Source of the DNA: Streptomyces inhibens | GTDB lineage: Bacteria; Actinomycetota; Actinomycetes; Streptomycetales; Streptomycetaceae | Direction of reading: 5' to 3' | Length of the DNA: 35,426 nt | Assembly: GCF_003389455.1 (NCBI RefSeq) | Contig: NZ_QUAC01000148.1 | Span: 1-35,426, forward strand | In this document: piece after piece, positions 1-8,235 of the stretch | Layout of the letters: each line of letters starts with the position of its first letter | Numbering within the stretch: the first letter of the stretch is position 1 | Position numbers and translations under genes: made by a program | The notes under the pieces: model-generated | Database searches by the model: none | What the model saw: the letters and a program-made list of their open reading frames with translations, nothing else | Told to the model about the DNA's origin: nothing

Positions 1-1072
1 CGCCGCCCGGGGCGAGGGCCACCGGTACCGCGGCCGCGGGGCCGGGGCCGGTTCGGCCGCGGAGGCGGGCCTGGGCGGCGAGGGCCTGGGCCACTCCGGT
101 CAGGAACGCGTCGGGGTTTTCCAGTACGGTCCGGCCGCCGAGCAGCACACGGTCGATGTCCAGGAGTTCGACGAGGTTGGCCGCGCCCACACCCAGCGCG
201 TGTGCCGCGCCCGGCAGATCGCCGCGGGCCATCGCCGCCAGGCACAGCGCCTCGATACAGCCGCGCCGGCCGCAGCCGCACAGCGGCCCGTCCAACTGGA
301 CGACCTGGTGGCCGAATTCACCGGCGCCGGTGCGTGGCCCACGGTAGAGGCTGCCGCCCAGTACGAGTCCGGCGCCGAGGCCGGTGCCCAGGTGCAGATA
401 GCCGAAGGATCCGGCGCCGGCCCGTATGCCCTGGGCCAGGCCGAGTGCGGCCGCGTTGGTGTCCTTGTCGAGTGCGACGGGCAGACCGAGGCGTTCGGCG
501 AGCGCGTCCCGTAGGGGGAAGCCGTCCCAGCGGGGCGCGCCGGTGACCCGGTGCAGCACTCCGGTGGTGTGGTCCAGCGGGCCGGGGCAGGCCACGCCGG
601 CTCCCAGGACCAACGGGCCGCCGGCCGCCGCGCGCAGCGCCGCGACCTCCCGTGCGGCCGTGGCGAGGACCTGTTCGGCGCCCGCCTCGAAGGCGAGCGG
701 GGCGCGCCGTACGGCGACCGCGTCACCGGCGAGGTCGGCGAGTACGGCGGTGAGCTCATCGCGGTCCAGATGCAGCCCGACGGCGTGCCGGGCGCCGGGG
801 ACCAGCCGTAGGACGGTGGCGGGCTTGCCGCCCGTGGAGGCGCGGCGGCCCGCCTCGGCGGCCAGGCCCTCGGCCCGCAGCCGTGCGGTGATCTTGCTGA
901 CGGCCTGCGGGGTGAGGCCGGTCTGCGCGGCGAGCTCCAGACGGCTGACCCCCTCCTCGCCGGCCGCGCGCAGCAGCCCGAGCACCAGCGCGGTGTTGTG
1001 GCCGCGCAGTGCGGGGAGGTTGGCGCCCGGGTTGCCGGTGAAGCCGCCGTGGGTGATGTCGTTGCTGCTCAC
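1..1072 (-). CDS. ROK family transcriptional regulator, C-terminus cut by window edge
   Basis: A DNA-binding repressor or activator of the ROK family, which usually senses a sugar or sugar phosphate. The minus-strand frame is open from a GTG at 1072 to the window edge (about 357 residues visible; most complete members are 380-410). Seen: an N-terminal MarR-like winged helix (LPALRGHNTALVLGLL, then a second helix with GLTPQAVSKITARL), then the ROK sugar-kinase fold with LDKDTNAAALG and the zinc signature CGCGRRGCIEAL. It diverges from the Gfo/Idh/MocA oxidoreductase at 1129 with only 56 bp between, so it probably controls that gene and itself through the palindrome at 1096-1122. The ligand cannot be told from sequence. 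The GTG was chosen because the nearby ATG at 1080 is in another frame and meets a stop at once. Confidence 0.88.
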   Translation of the reverse strand, partial: MSSNDITHGGFTGNPGANLPALRGHNTALVLGLLRAAGEEGVSRLELAAQTGLTPQAVSKITARLRAEGLAAEAGRRASTGGKPATVLRLVPGARHAVGLHLDRDELTAVLADLAGDAVAVRRAPLAFEAGAEQVLATAAREVAALRAAAGGPLVLGAGVACPGPLDHTTGVLHRVTGAPRWDGFPLRDALAERLGLPVALDKDTNAAALGLAQGIRAGAGSFGYLHLGTGLGAGLVLGGSLYRGPRTGAGEFGHQVVQLDGPLCGCGRRGCIEALCLAAMARGDLPGAAHALGVGAANLVELLDIDRVLLGGRTVLENPDAFLTGVAQALAAQARLRGRTGPGPAAAVPVALAPGG

Positions 1073-1095
1073 CCACCCATTGTCCGCATCGCTTG

Positions 1096-1122
1096 CACTT
1101 TGGCAACAGCGTTGCTTAAGTG
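1096..1122. promoter_or_regulatory. Imperfect palindrome, likely ROK operator
   Basis: Arms CACTTTGGCAAC (1096-1107) and GTTGCTTAAGTG (1111-1122) flank the 3-bp centre AGC. Ten of twelve positions pair. It fills most of the short space between the divergent ROK regulator and oxidoreductase genes and ends where the ribosome binding site of the latter begins. Palindromes of this size in such divergent gaps are usual for ROK operators; the assignment is inference. Confidence 0.6.
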
Positions 1123-1128
1123 GAGGGC

Positions 1129-2256
1129 ATGAGCGACTCCACCGGCACCCCCACCCCCCACGGCCCGCTCCGCGTCGGCCTCATCGGCTACGGCCTGGCA
1201 GGCTCGGTCTTCCACGCCCCGCTGATCGCGGCCACCGAAGACCTGCTGCTCGACACCGTCTCGACCGCCGATCCCGAACGGCAGGCGCAGGCCCGCGCCG
1301 AGCATCCGCAGGTCCGTACGGTCGATACCCCGGAGGCGGTGCTCGACCGCGCCGCGGACCTCGATCTGATCGTGCTGGCGACGCCGAACAAGACGCATGT
1401 GCCGCTCGCCACCGCCGCGCTGGAGGCCGGTCTGCCGGTGGTCGTCGACAAGCCGCTGGCCGCGACCGCCGCCGAGGCGGAGAAGCTCGCCGCGCTCGCC
1501 GAGGACCGCGGGCTGCTGCTCTCCGTCTTCCAGAACCGCCGCTGGGACAACGACTTCCGCACCGTCCGCAAGCTGATCGAGGACGGCGCGCTCGGCGACA
1601 TCCAGCGCTTCGAGTCCCGCTTCGAGCGCTGGCGGCCGCAGCCCAAGGGCGGCTGGCGGGAGTCCGGCGACCCGGCGGAGATCGGCGGGCTGCTCTACGA
1701 CCTCGGCAGCCACCTCGCCGACCAGGCGCTGACCCTCTTCGGCCCGGTCGTCCAGGTCTACGCCGAGTCCGACATCCGCCGCCCGGGCGCGGAGGCCGAC
1801 GACGACACCTTCATCGCCCTCACCCACGCGAACGGCGTCCGCTCGCATCTGTGGGTGAGTGCCACCGCCGCCCTGCTGGGCCCCCGCTTCCGGGTGCTGG
1901 GCAGCAAGGCGGGCTACACCAAGCACGGCCTGGACCCGCAGGAGGAGGCGCTGCGCGAGGGCCGGCGCCCCGGCGACGAGGGCCAGGAGTGGGGCGTGGA
2001 GCAGAAGTCCCGCTGGGGCCGGATGGGCGCCGGGGCGTCCCCGCGCAACGGCGGCGGTGAGCCGGTGCCGACCCTCCCCGGCGACTACCCCGCGTACTAC
2101 GCCGCGATCGCCCGGGCCCTGCGTGAGGGCGGCGAGCCGCCGGTGACCGCCACCGAGGCCGCGGCCGCGCTGCGCGTCCTGGAGGCCGCCAAGCTCTCGG
2201 CCGCCGAGGGCCGTACGGTGCGGATCGAGGCGGGCCCCTCCGCTGCGCTTTGCTGA
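1129..2256 (+). CDS. Gfo/Idh/MocA family NAD(P)-dependent oxidoreductase
   Basis: Predicted dehydrogenase acting on a sugar, polyol or related carbonyl compound with NAD(P). About 375 residues, normal for the family. Seen: N-terminal Rossmann loop GLIGYGLAGSVFHAPL, the VDKPLA motif corresponding to the conserved EKP of the family, and in the C-terminal domain GGLLYDLGSHLADQAL, which carries the usual catalytic/substrate-side Asp and His. The ATG at 1129 follows GGAGGG almost directly; an in-frame GTG at 1120 is an alternative that would add three residues. The gene diverges from a ROK regulator, suggesting induction by a sugar-like compound. The exact substrate is not predictable; membership of the family is clear. 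Confidence 0.9.
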   Translation: MSDSTGTPTPHGPLRVGLIGYGLAGSVFHAPLIAATEDLLLDTVSTADPERQAQARAEHPQVRTVDTPEAVLDRAADLDLIVLATPNKTHVPLATAALEAGLPVVVDKPLAATAAEAEKLAALAEDRGLLLSVFQNRRWDNDFRTVRKLIEDGALGDIQRFESRFERWRPQPKGGWRESGDPAEIGGLLYDLGSHLADQALTLFGPVVQVYAESDIRRPGAEADDDTFIALTHANGVRSHLWVSATAALLGPRFRVLGSKAGYTKHGLDPQEEALREGRRPGDEGQEWGVEQKSRWGRMGAGASPRNGGGEPVPTLPGDYPAYYAAIARALREGGEPPVTATEAAAALRVLEAAKLSAAEGRTVRIEAGPSAALC

Positions 2257-2281
2257 TTCCCGCGTGTTTGGCGGTCCCGCC

Positions 2282-2656
2282 GTTACTCCCCCACCGCCTA
2301 AAGGGCGTGGGAGGTACCCCCACGCGGCGGGCTGGTGCCGCTGCGCGGGGCTGTTCGGCTGCGGGACCGGCCCTCCGGACTCCGTCCTGCGGTCCGCCCC
2401 CTCCCGTTGGGGAGGGGAAACGACCGGTGGGGGTGCACGTAAGCGATCACGCGCGCGCAGCCGACGGACCACGCCCGCCCCCCACCGGCCTCTCCCCACC
2501 CACCCACGGGAGGGGACGGGCCGGAGGGGCAGGGTGTCCGGACGTAAAGCGAAGCAGTCCGGACACCCTGCCCCGGAGGGCCGTCACCGCACCCGACCAA
2601 CCCACGCCCGCCGCGTGGGGGTACCTCCCACGCCCTTCAGGCAGTGGGGGAACAAC
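2282..2656. repeat. Nested inverted-repeat element in a non-coding gap
   Basis: The 458-bp gap between 2256 and 2715 holds no convincing gene. Its outer arms, 2282-2332 and 2606-2656, are inverted copies of each other: by hand alignment 47 of 51 positions match. Each arm also folds on itself through GCGTGGG and CCCACGC. The middle contains a GC-rich stem near 2400-2417 and a perfect 18-bp stem at 2526-2574. Long frames crossing the gap have no ribosome binding site and follow the repeat structure. The organisation resembles a miniature inverted-repeat or REP-like intergenic element; no target-site duplication was identified. Confidence 0.7.
2526..2574. terminator. Perfect 18-bp hairpin, terminator-like
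   Basis: Arms 2526-2543 and 2557-2574 pair at all 18 positions around a 13-base loop (2544-2556). There is no T-run on either side, as is common for Streptomyces terminators. It lies between the convergent oxidoreductase (ends 2256) and FAH-family gene (ends 2715), so it could stop transcription from both sides. It may also simply be the core of the surrounding repeat. Confidence 0.6.
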
Positions 2657-2714
2657 AGCGAACAACCACCACGGCGGGACAGCCGAAAACGTGGGAAGGC
2701 AGCCAAGCGCAGCG

Positions 2715-3572
2715 TCAGGCGTCCTTGAGCTCCTGGCGCTGACGGCCCAGACCGTCGATCTCCAGCTCCACGACATCACCGGCCCGCAGATACGGCTTGG
2801 GCTCCGGCCGGCCCATCGCGACGCCGGCCGGGGTGCCGGTGTTGATGACATCGCCCGGGTACAGCGTCATGAAATGGCTTACGTAGCGGACCACTTCGGC
2901 CACCGGGAAGATCTGCTCGGCGGTGGTGCCGTCCTGCTTCAGCTCGCCGTTGACCCACAGCCGTAGGCCGAGCGCCTGCGGGTCGGGCACCTCGTCGGCG
3001 GTCACCAGCCACGGGCCCAGCGGGTTGAACGTCTCGCAGTTCTTGCCCTTGTCCCACTGGCCGCCGCGCTCGATCTGGAAGGCGCGCTCGGAGACGTCGT
3101 GCGCCACCGCATAGCCGGCCACCGCCGCCAGCGCCTGCTCATCGCTCTCCAGGTAGCGGGCCGTACGGCCGATGACGACCGCCAGCTCCACCTCCCAGTC
3201 GGTCTTCACGCTGCCGCGCGGGACCAGCACCGTGTCGTCGGGGCCGACGACCGTGTCCGGGGCCTTCATGAAGATGATCGGCTCCTCGGGGGTCGCGGCC
3301 CCCGTCTCGCGGGCGTGATCGTGGTAGTTCAGCCCGATGCACACGATCTTGCCGATCCGGCCGACCGGCGGACCGGTGCGCAGCCCGGCGGCGTCCAGCT
3401 CGGGCAGCTCGCCGGACGCGGCGGCGGCACGGATCCGGGCCAGCTTCCCGTCGTCCGCGAGCAGCGCTCCGTCGATGTCCGGCACCAGGCCCGACAGGTC
3501 CCGCAGGACCCCCGTCTCGTCGAGCAGCGCCGGGCGTTCCGCCCCCACCGTTCCGACACGCAGCAGCTTCAT
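2715..3572 (-). CDS. Fumarylacetoacetate hydrolase family protein
   Basis: A 285-residue enzyme of the FAH superfamily, which hydrolyses, decarboxylates or isomerises 2-oxo/1,3-diketo acids with a divalent metal. Seen: an N-terminal beta domain (MKLLRVGTVGAERPALLDE), VCIGLNYHDHARETG, the metal-binding WEVELAVVIG and VAHDVSERAFQ motifs, and NPLGPWLVTADEV followed by INTGTPAGVAMG near the C-terminus. The length and motif order match bacterial 2-hydroxyhepta-2,4-diene-dioate isomerase-like and ureidoglycolate-lyase-like members, but names given to this family are often unreliable. The ATG at 3572 follows GGGAG with an 8-base spacer. It stands alone, separated from the upstream yidC paralogue by a hairpin at 3669-3698. 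Confidence 0.9.
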   Translation of the reverse strand: MKLLRVGTVGAERPALLDETGVLRDLSGLVPDIDGALLADDGKLARIRAAAASGELPELDAAGLRTGPPVGRIGKIVCIGLNYHDHARETGAATPEEPIIFMKAPDTVVGPDDTVLVPRGSVKTDWEVELAVVIGRTARYLESDEQALAAVAGYAVAHDVSERAFQIERGGQWDKGKNCETFNPLGPWLVTADEVPDPQALGLRLWVNGELKQDGTTAEQIFPVAEVVRYVSHFMTLYPGDVINTGTPAGVAMGRPEPKPYLRAGDVVELEIDGLGRQRQELKDA

Positions 3573-3668
3573 CGGTTCAACTCCCGTGGTCGAAGGTCGG
3601 CCCTGGAAGGGGCCTTCCGGGCCGGCCGATGGGGGACGGCCATCGAGCGATTTGGCCGATCCTCCAAG

Positions 3669-3698
3669 AACGGGGTCCAGTCCGCAAGACCCCGTTCA
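3669..3698 (-). terminator. Hairpin downstream of the yidC paralogue
   Basis: GAACGGGGTC (3669-3678) and GACCCCGTTC (3689-3698) form a perfect 10-bp stem with a 10-base loop. It lies 13 bases past the yidC paralogue stop codon and before the FAH-family start, so it most likely ends the yidC transcript. Confidence 0.65.
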
Positions 3699-3710
3699 AG
3701 GACTGGACCG

Positions 3711-4724
3711 TTACTGAGCGGTAGTAACGATCTCCTCGGGGGCGGCCTCCAGTGGCTTCGCGGCGCCGGCAGAGCGGGCCTTGGACTGGGAATTGGCCTG
3801 GGAATTGGCCCTGGCCCGGGCCGCCCGCTGCCGGGCCGCGCGGCTCTTCGGCGAGCGCTGCTGGGCGGGGCGCTGCTGGAGGGAGGGCTGCTGGGTGGAG
3901 CGCTGCCGCGCGGCACGGTCGCCGGACGCGTCGCCGGCCGGTGCGGACGCCGGTGCCTCGGCCGGGGCGGCCACGGTGGCCGACTGCTGCGTACCACCCG
4001 ACTCCCGGTCCCGGTGCAGCAGCGCCCGTTCGCACGCCGTCCAGATCGTCGTGGTGACCATGTAGAGCCCGGCGGCCAGCGGCACCACGGCCACCGTGAT
4101 CAGCGTGCCGAACGACAGCAGCGGCATCACCTTCGCCATGGAGGCCATCCCCGGCAGTGCGGCGCTCCCCCCGTTGCCGCCCGCGGCCGGTGCCGGAGCC
4201 TTGGCCACCGCGGCCCGTGCACGCCGGAAGTTCCAGGTGGCGACCGCCGCGACCAGGGCGAACAGCGCGAGGTAGACCAGGCCCTGCGGGCCGAAGAAAC
4301 CACCGTCGGCGAGCGCCTCGCGCCAGTGGCCGCCGAGCGGCGCGCCCAGCAGCGTGTGGTCGAGCAGACCGCCGCCCCCGGTGGAGAAGAGGTGGTACAT
4401 GAGGAAGAAGACGGGCAGTTGGAGCAGGGTCGGCAGGCAGCCGGCCAGGGGTGAGGAGCCGGTCTTGGCGTAGAGGTCGGACATCGCCTTCTGCAGCCGC
4501 TCGGGGTTGCCCTTGTGCTTGCGCTGCAGCTCGGCGATCTGCGGGGCGAGTGCGGAGCGGGCCTTCTCACCGCGGGCCGCGGCGCGGGCGAGCGGATGCA
4601 GCGCGGCGCGTACGCCAAGGGTGAAGAGGACGATGGCGACGGCCATGGCGGCGGTGCCGAAGAGCGGATCGATCGCTTGGGCGCCGCGCGTCAGCGCATC
4701 GCCGAGAAAGCCGAAAACGGACAT
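3711..4724 (-). CDS. YidC/Oxa1 family membrane protein insertase (paralogue)
   Basis: Inner-membrane insertase that helps polytopic proteins fold into the membrane, alone or with Sec. 337 residues from ATG 4724, preceded by GGAGGG at a normal distance. Seen: a first transmembrane segment (AAMAVAIVLFTLGVRAAL) with the membrane-embedded Arg, the cytoplasmic coiled loop LAPQIAELQRKHKGNPERLQ, then LPTLLQLPVFFLMYHLF, LVYLALFALVAAVATW and LITVAVVPLAAGLYMVTTTIW. The large extracytoplasmic domain of enterobacterial YidC is absent, as in other Gram-positives. The C-terminal about 80 residues are a Gln/Arg/Ala-rich basic tail that may contact ribosomes. The DUF6412 gene lies 95 bp upstream on the same strand. 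The main yidC beside rpmH/rnpA is probably elsewhere, so this is read as a second copy. Confidence 0.9.
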   Translation of the reverse strand: MSVFGFLGDALTRGAQAIDPLFGTAAMAVAIVLFTLGVRAALHPLARAAARGEKARSALAPQIAELQRKHKGNPERLQKAMSDLYAKTGSSPLAGCLPTLLQLPVFFLMYHLFSTGGGGLLDHTLLGAPLGGHWREALADGGFFGPQGLVYLALFALVAAVATWNFRRARAAVAKAPAPAAGGNGGSAALPGMASMAKVMPLLSFGTLITVAVVPLAAGLYMVTTTIWTACERALLHRDRESGGTQQSATVAAPAEAPASAPAGDASGDRAARQRSTQQPSLQQRPAQQRSPKSRAARQRAARARANSQANSQSKARSAGAAKPLEAAPEEIVTTAQ

Positions 4725-4819
4725 GGGTGAGCCCTCCACGGGTCTCGTCGTGCCGGGATGTGGATTCGGCGTGACGAGCCGCGCGGACGCAAAAGCGGGG
4801 TGCTGCCCGGAGCGTGCGC

Positions 4820-5125
4820 CTACGCGGCCGTCGGGAGGGGACGGCCCGGTGCTCGGGGGCGCGGCCGGCCGGCCGCGTCGGGATCGCGCTGCGGAAGGAA
4901 GGCCGTACGTCGCTCGCGGTCGCGGATGGCGGTCCGGATCCGGCCCGGTGGTACGGGCCGGGCGCAGGCCGCGATCAGGAAGGCGCTGCACAGGAGCAGC
5001 ACGGCGGCGGTGGTCGCGGCGGCGGTCAGAGCCGTCGTCAGACCGCTCTGCGCGAGCAGGAGTTCGGCGAGGAGGAAGAAGAGCGCGGAGGTGTAGAGGC
5101 GCCAGGCATCGACGATGCGGTACAT
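4820..5125 (-). CDS. DUF6412 domain-containing small membrane protein
   Basis: 101 residues. The start at ATG 5125 is supported by GGAGG seven bases upstream (MYRIVDAWRLYTSALFFLL). Two hydrophobic segments (about residues 8-25 and 30-55) are followed by a cytoplasmic tail with IRTAIRDRERRTAFLPQRDP and a Pro/Arg-rich end. That tail motif is what I recognise as DUF6412 from memory. Members commonly sit beside a YidC-type insertase, as here (95 bp apart, same strand), which suggests a shared transcript and a role connected with that insertase. No catalytic function is known. Longer in-frame starts upstream lack a binding site. Confidence 0.8.
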   Translation of the reverse strand: MYRIVDAWRLYTSALFFLLAELLLAQSGLTTALTAAATTAAVLLLCSAFLIAACARPVPPGRIRTAIRDRERRTAFLPQRDPDAAGRPRPRAPGRPLPTAA

Positions 5126-5288
5126 CAGGCGCCCTCCTCGCGTATGGCTCGTTCCAAGACTTGTCGTCTTCCGCTCAAGAGTAGCCATAGATCTGGGCAG
5201 TCGGGAGACCGGCCGGTAACTTGCCCTCCCTGCCGCCGGGACGGCGGTGGACCAGGGGGGAACCAAGGGGGAACACCTAGGAGGTGCT

Positions 5289-7187
5289 GTGCGCGACATC
5301 AGCGTTCCGGCCCTGGCGGCTCCACTGCGGACCGGCGGTCTGGCCGACTCCGTCTTCGAAACCGCCGCACACCAGCCGGACTTCGCTCAGCTCGCCCGCC
5401 GCGACACCGATGGATCCGGCAACTGGCAGGAGGTTACCGCGGCGGAATTCCGCGACGAGGTCATGGCGCTGGCAAGGGGGCTGCTGGCGGACGGGGTGCG
5501 GCCCGGCACACGGGTCGCGCTGATGTCCCGTACCCGGTACGAGTGGACGCTGTTCAGCTATGCGCTGTGGGCCATCGGCGGCCAGCTCGTACCGGTCTAC
5601 CCGACCGCGTCGGCCGAGCAGCTGCGCTGCATCCTCGCGGGCGCGGAGGTCACCGCGATCATCGTCGAGAACGAGGCACAGGCCATGACCGTGGCGGAGG
5701 CCTGCGACGAGCGCTCCCGGCTGAGCCGGCTGTGGCAGCTGGACCTGGACTGCGTACAGCGGCTGGTGGAGGAGGGCACCCGGCTGCCCGAGGCGGATGT
5801 GCACCGGCTGCGCCATGCGGTCACGCCGGGCGGTATCGCCGCGATCGTCCACACCTCGGGCACCACGGGGCGCCCGCGCGGCTGTGTGATCACGCACGCC
5901 AATCTCGCCGCCCAGTGCGACACCCTCTACGCGGGCTGGGGCGGTCTGCTGGCCGCGCCGGGCGAGCGCCCCTCGCTGCTGGCCTTTCTGCCGTTCGCGC
6001 ATGTCTACGGGCTGATGGTGCAGGTGGCGTGTCTGCGCGGCGGGGTGAAGCTGGCGCACCAGCCCGACCCGTCCTCGGACGAGCTGCTGCCGGCCCTGGC
6101 GTCCTTCCGTCCGACGTTCCTGTTCGCGGTGCCGTACGTCTTCGAGAAGATCTGTGCCCGCGCCCGGCTGGCCGCCGAACGGGCGGGCCGGCAGCGGACG
6201 TTCGACGCGGCGATGACGGTGGCGGTGCGCCACGCGGAGGCGCTCGCCGAGCAGGCGCAGGGCACCGGGCGCGGCCCCGACCCGTTCCTGCGGGCCCGGC
6301 ACGCGCTCTACGACCGGCTGGTGTACTCCCGCATCCGCGAGCTGCTCGGCGGCCGGGTACGCACGGCGGTCTCCGGCGGCTCACCTCTCTTCCGGGAGCT
6401 GGGACTGCTCTTCGCCGGCATCGGCATCACCGTCTACGACGGCTACGGCCTGACGGAGACCACCGGGGCGATCACCGTGCAGCCGCCGGGCAGGGTGCGG
6501 TTCGGGACGGTGGGCCTGCCGCTGCCGGGCAGCGCGGTGCATCTGGCGCTGGACGGGGAGGTGTGGGTGCGTGGCCCGGTGGTCTTCGCCGGCTATCTCG
6601 ACGACGACGGCGAGCCGGGCAACGGGCTGTACGACGGCTGGCTGCCGACCGGTGACCTCGGGCACCTGGACGAGGAGGGCTATCTCGTCATCACCGGCCG
6701 CAAGAAGGACACCATCATCACCAGCAACGGCAAGAGCGTGGCCCCGCAGGGGCTGGAGCAGCGGCTGTGCGCCCATCCGCTGATCTCGCAGTGTGTGGTG
6801 GTCGGCGACAACCGGCCGTATGTGACCGCGCTGATCACCCTGGATCCGGAGGCGCTGGAGCAGTGGCGGCAGTTGCGCGGTGAGCCGTGCGAGGCCGGCG
6901 AGGGACCGTCGCCGGAGGAGCAGCTACAGGCCGAGGTGCGACGGGCGATGGCGCGCGCCAACGCGTCGGTGTCGCGGGCCGAGTCGATCCGGGCGTTCCG
7001 TGTGCTGCCGGGCGAGTTCAGCCAGGACTCCGGGCTGATGACGCCGTCGCTGAAGCTGCGGCGGGCGGCGATCGTACGGGCGTATGCGGCGGAGATCGAC
7101 GCCCTGTACGCGCAGGGCGAGCGCGAGGCGCCGGACACCCGGCAAGAGCGCCGTCGGTGGGCGGCCGCGGGGCTGTACGCGCGCTGA
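5289..7187 (+). CDS. Long-chain fatty acid--CoA ligase (AMP-dependent synthetase)
   Basis: Activates a fatty acid to acyl-AMP and then acyl-CoA, probably at the cytoplasmic membrane face. 632 residues from GTG 5289, chosen because AGGAGG lies at 5279-5284; an upstream in-frame ATG at 5247 has no binding site. Seen: phosphate-binding loop HTSGTTGRPRG near residue 188, GYGLTETTG near 385 (adenine/acyl site), TGDLG near 454 with the following hinge ITGRKKDTIITSNGKSVAPQ, and SLKLRR near 589 with the probable catalytic Lys. This layout is of the FadD15/long-chain ACSL type rather than acetyl-CoA synthetase. It is monocistronic, divergent from the DUF6412/yidC pair. Chain-length preference is unknown. 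Confidence 0.93.
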   Translation: MRDISVPALAAPLRTGGLADSVFETAAHQPDFAQLARRDTDGSGNWQEVTAAEFRDEVMALARGLLADGVRPGTRVALMSRTRYEWTLFSYALWAIGGQLVPVYPTASAEQLRCILAGAEVTAIIVENEAQAMTVAEACDERSRLSRLWQLDLDCVQRLVEEGTRLPEADVHRLRHAVTPGGIAAIVHTSGTTGRPRGCVITHANLAAQCDTLYAGWGGLLAAPGERPSLLAFLPFAHVYGLMVQVACLRGGVKLAHQPDPSSDELLPALASFRPTFLFAVPYVFEKICARARLAAERAGRQRTFDAAMTVAVRHAEALAEQAQGTGRGPDPFLRARHALYDRLVYSRIRELLGGRVRTAVSGGSPLFRELGLLFAGIGITVYDGYGLTETTGAITVQPPGRVRFGTVGLPLPGSAVHLALDGEVWVRGPVVFAGYLDDDGEPGNGLYDGWLPTGDLGHLDEEGYLVITGRKKDTIITSNGKSVAPQGLEQRLCAHPLISQCVVVGDNRPYVTALITLDPEALEQWRQLRGEPCEAGEGPSPEEQLQAEVRRAMARANASVSRAESIRAFRVLPGEFSQDSGLMTPSLKLRRAAIVRAYAAEIDALYAQGEREAPDTRQERRRWAAAGLYAR

Positions 7188-7401
7188 ACGCAGACCTCAA
7201 CTACCTTACCGCGCAGGCCACTTCGGGCATGCGCAGGCCGGCGTACGTCACCCGTCACGCAGCCGGGCCCGCACGCGGCACCGTAGCAGTGTCGCGGCGG
7301 ACCCGGCCGTTATTTGTCCAGGGGTGAGGACCCGCGTCCGCGGACCGGGCGCGGCCCTTAGCGTCCGGTGGCATTCCAGTAGGGACGAACCGGGAGGCCG
7401 T

Positions 7402-8049
7402 GTGCGGTCGATCCTCAGCAACTCCGCAACATCCGGGCGGACCATCGCCACGGGTCTGGTGGTCGCCGCTCTCGTGGCCACGCTTGCGGCACTGCTGCTG
7501 CCCATCCAGCTCTTCGGTGAGACCGCATCGGCGGCGACCAACACGGTCACGTACGAGGATGACGGCGGCGGGACGGTGAACACCCGCTACGGCCCGCTGA
7601 CCGCGATGGACCGGGACTTCGTACGCAAGGTCAGACTGGCCGGCCTGTGGGAGCTGCCCGCGGGCCGCCAGGCGCAGGAACGCGGCACGACCGCCGCGGT
7701 GCGCACGGCCGGCGCCCACCTCGTCGCCGGGCACACCGAGCTGGACCGCCGGTCGATCGAGGCCGGGCGGGCACTGGGCATCCCGCTGCCCAACCAGCCC
7801 AACGCCGATCAGCAGGGCTGGCTCGGGCAGCTGAACGCCGCCCAGGGCAACGACTTCGGCCCGCTCTTCGCCGAACTGCTGCGCCGCGCCCACGGCAAGG
7901 TCTTCGGGCTGGTCGCCATGGTCCGGGACCAGACCCGCAACTCGATGGTGCGCGCACTGGCGAACCGGGCCAACACCGTCGTCCTGGACCACATCACGGT
8001 GCTGGAGAAGACCGGCAACGTCGACTTCAACACCCTGCACACCAGCTGA
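7402..8049 (+). CDS. DUF4142 domain-containing exported protein
   Basis: 215 residues from GTG 7402, which has GGGAGG at 7392-7397. An N-terminal hydrophobic segment (TIATGLVVAALVATLAALLL) followed by an Ala-rich stretch is a signal peptide or anchor. The rest is alpha-helical with the DUF4142 pattern: MDRDFVRKVRLAGLWELPAG, VRTAGAHLVAGHTELDRRS, and a final LANRANTVVLDHITVLEKTG. DUF4142 is a ferritin-like helical bundle; its biochemical role is not established, and the His/Asp/Glu residues seen do not prove metal binding. It sits directly upstream of a DUF1996 gene on the same strand with 186 bp between. The pair suggests a shared envelope function. Confidence 0.87.
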   Translation: MRSILSNSATSGRTIATGLVVAALVATLAALLLPIQLFGETASAATNTVTYEDDGGGTVNTRYGPLTAMDRDFVRKVRLAGLWELPAGRQAQERGTTAAVRTAGAHLVAGHTELDRRSIEAGRALGIPLPNQPNADQQGWLGQLNAAQGNDFGPLFAELLRRAHGKVFGLVAMVRDQTRNSMVRALANRANTVVLDHITVLEKTGNVDFNTLHTS

Positions 8050-8142
8050 GCCGGGCGCGCGGACGTGTCACGACGGCAGCGACACCGGCCCCGACGCCGG
8101 ACGACGCCCGGCCGCCGCCGACCACCTGCGAACCGACCGAAA

Positions 8143-8200
8143 CGACACCCTCAGCAACCAACACCCGCAGCACCCTTTGCAATCGACACCCGCAGCAACC
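8143..8200. repeat. Three degenerate 17-bp direct repeats
   Basis: Copies at 8143-8159, 8159-8175 and 8184-8200 share the pattern CRACACCCKCAGCAMCC; the first and third differ at one position. They occupy the leader between the DUF4142 and DUF1996 genes. They may be slippage-derived or a protein-binding array; nothing in the sequence decides this. Confidence 0.55.
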
Positions 8201-8235
8201 GACACCCCTCACACCGGACGAAGCGAAGTGATCCC

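Noticed and set aside
426..2060. A 544-codon plus-strand frame across the ROK and oxidoreductase genes
   Set aside because: Arg/Pro/Ala-rich shadow of two well-supported genes in other frames, typical of high-GC DNA.
1069..2499. A 476-codon minus-strand frame opposite the oxidoreductase
   Set aside because: Antisense shadow of the Gfo/Idh/MocA gene with Val/Gly/Leu-rich composition and no recognisable domain.
2250..2966. Frames inside the inverted-repeat gap
   Set aside because: Both strands are full of mirrored codons produced by the repeat; no binding sites, no family resemblance.
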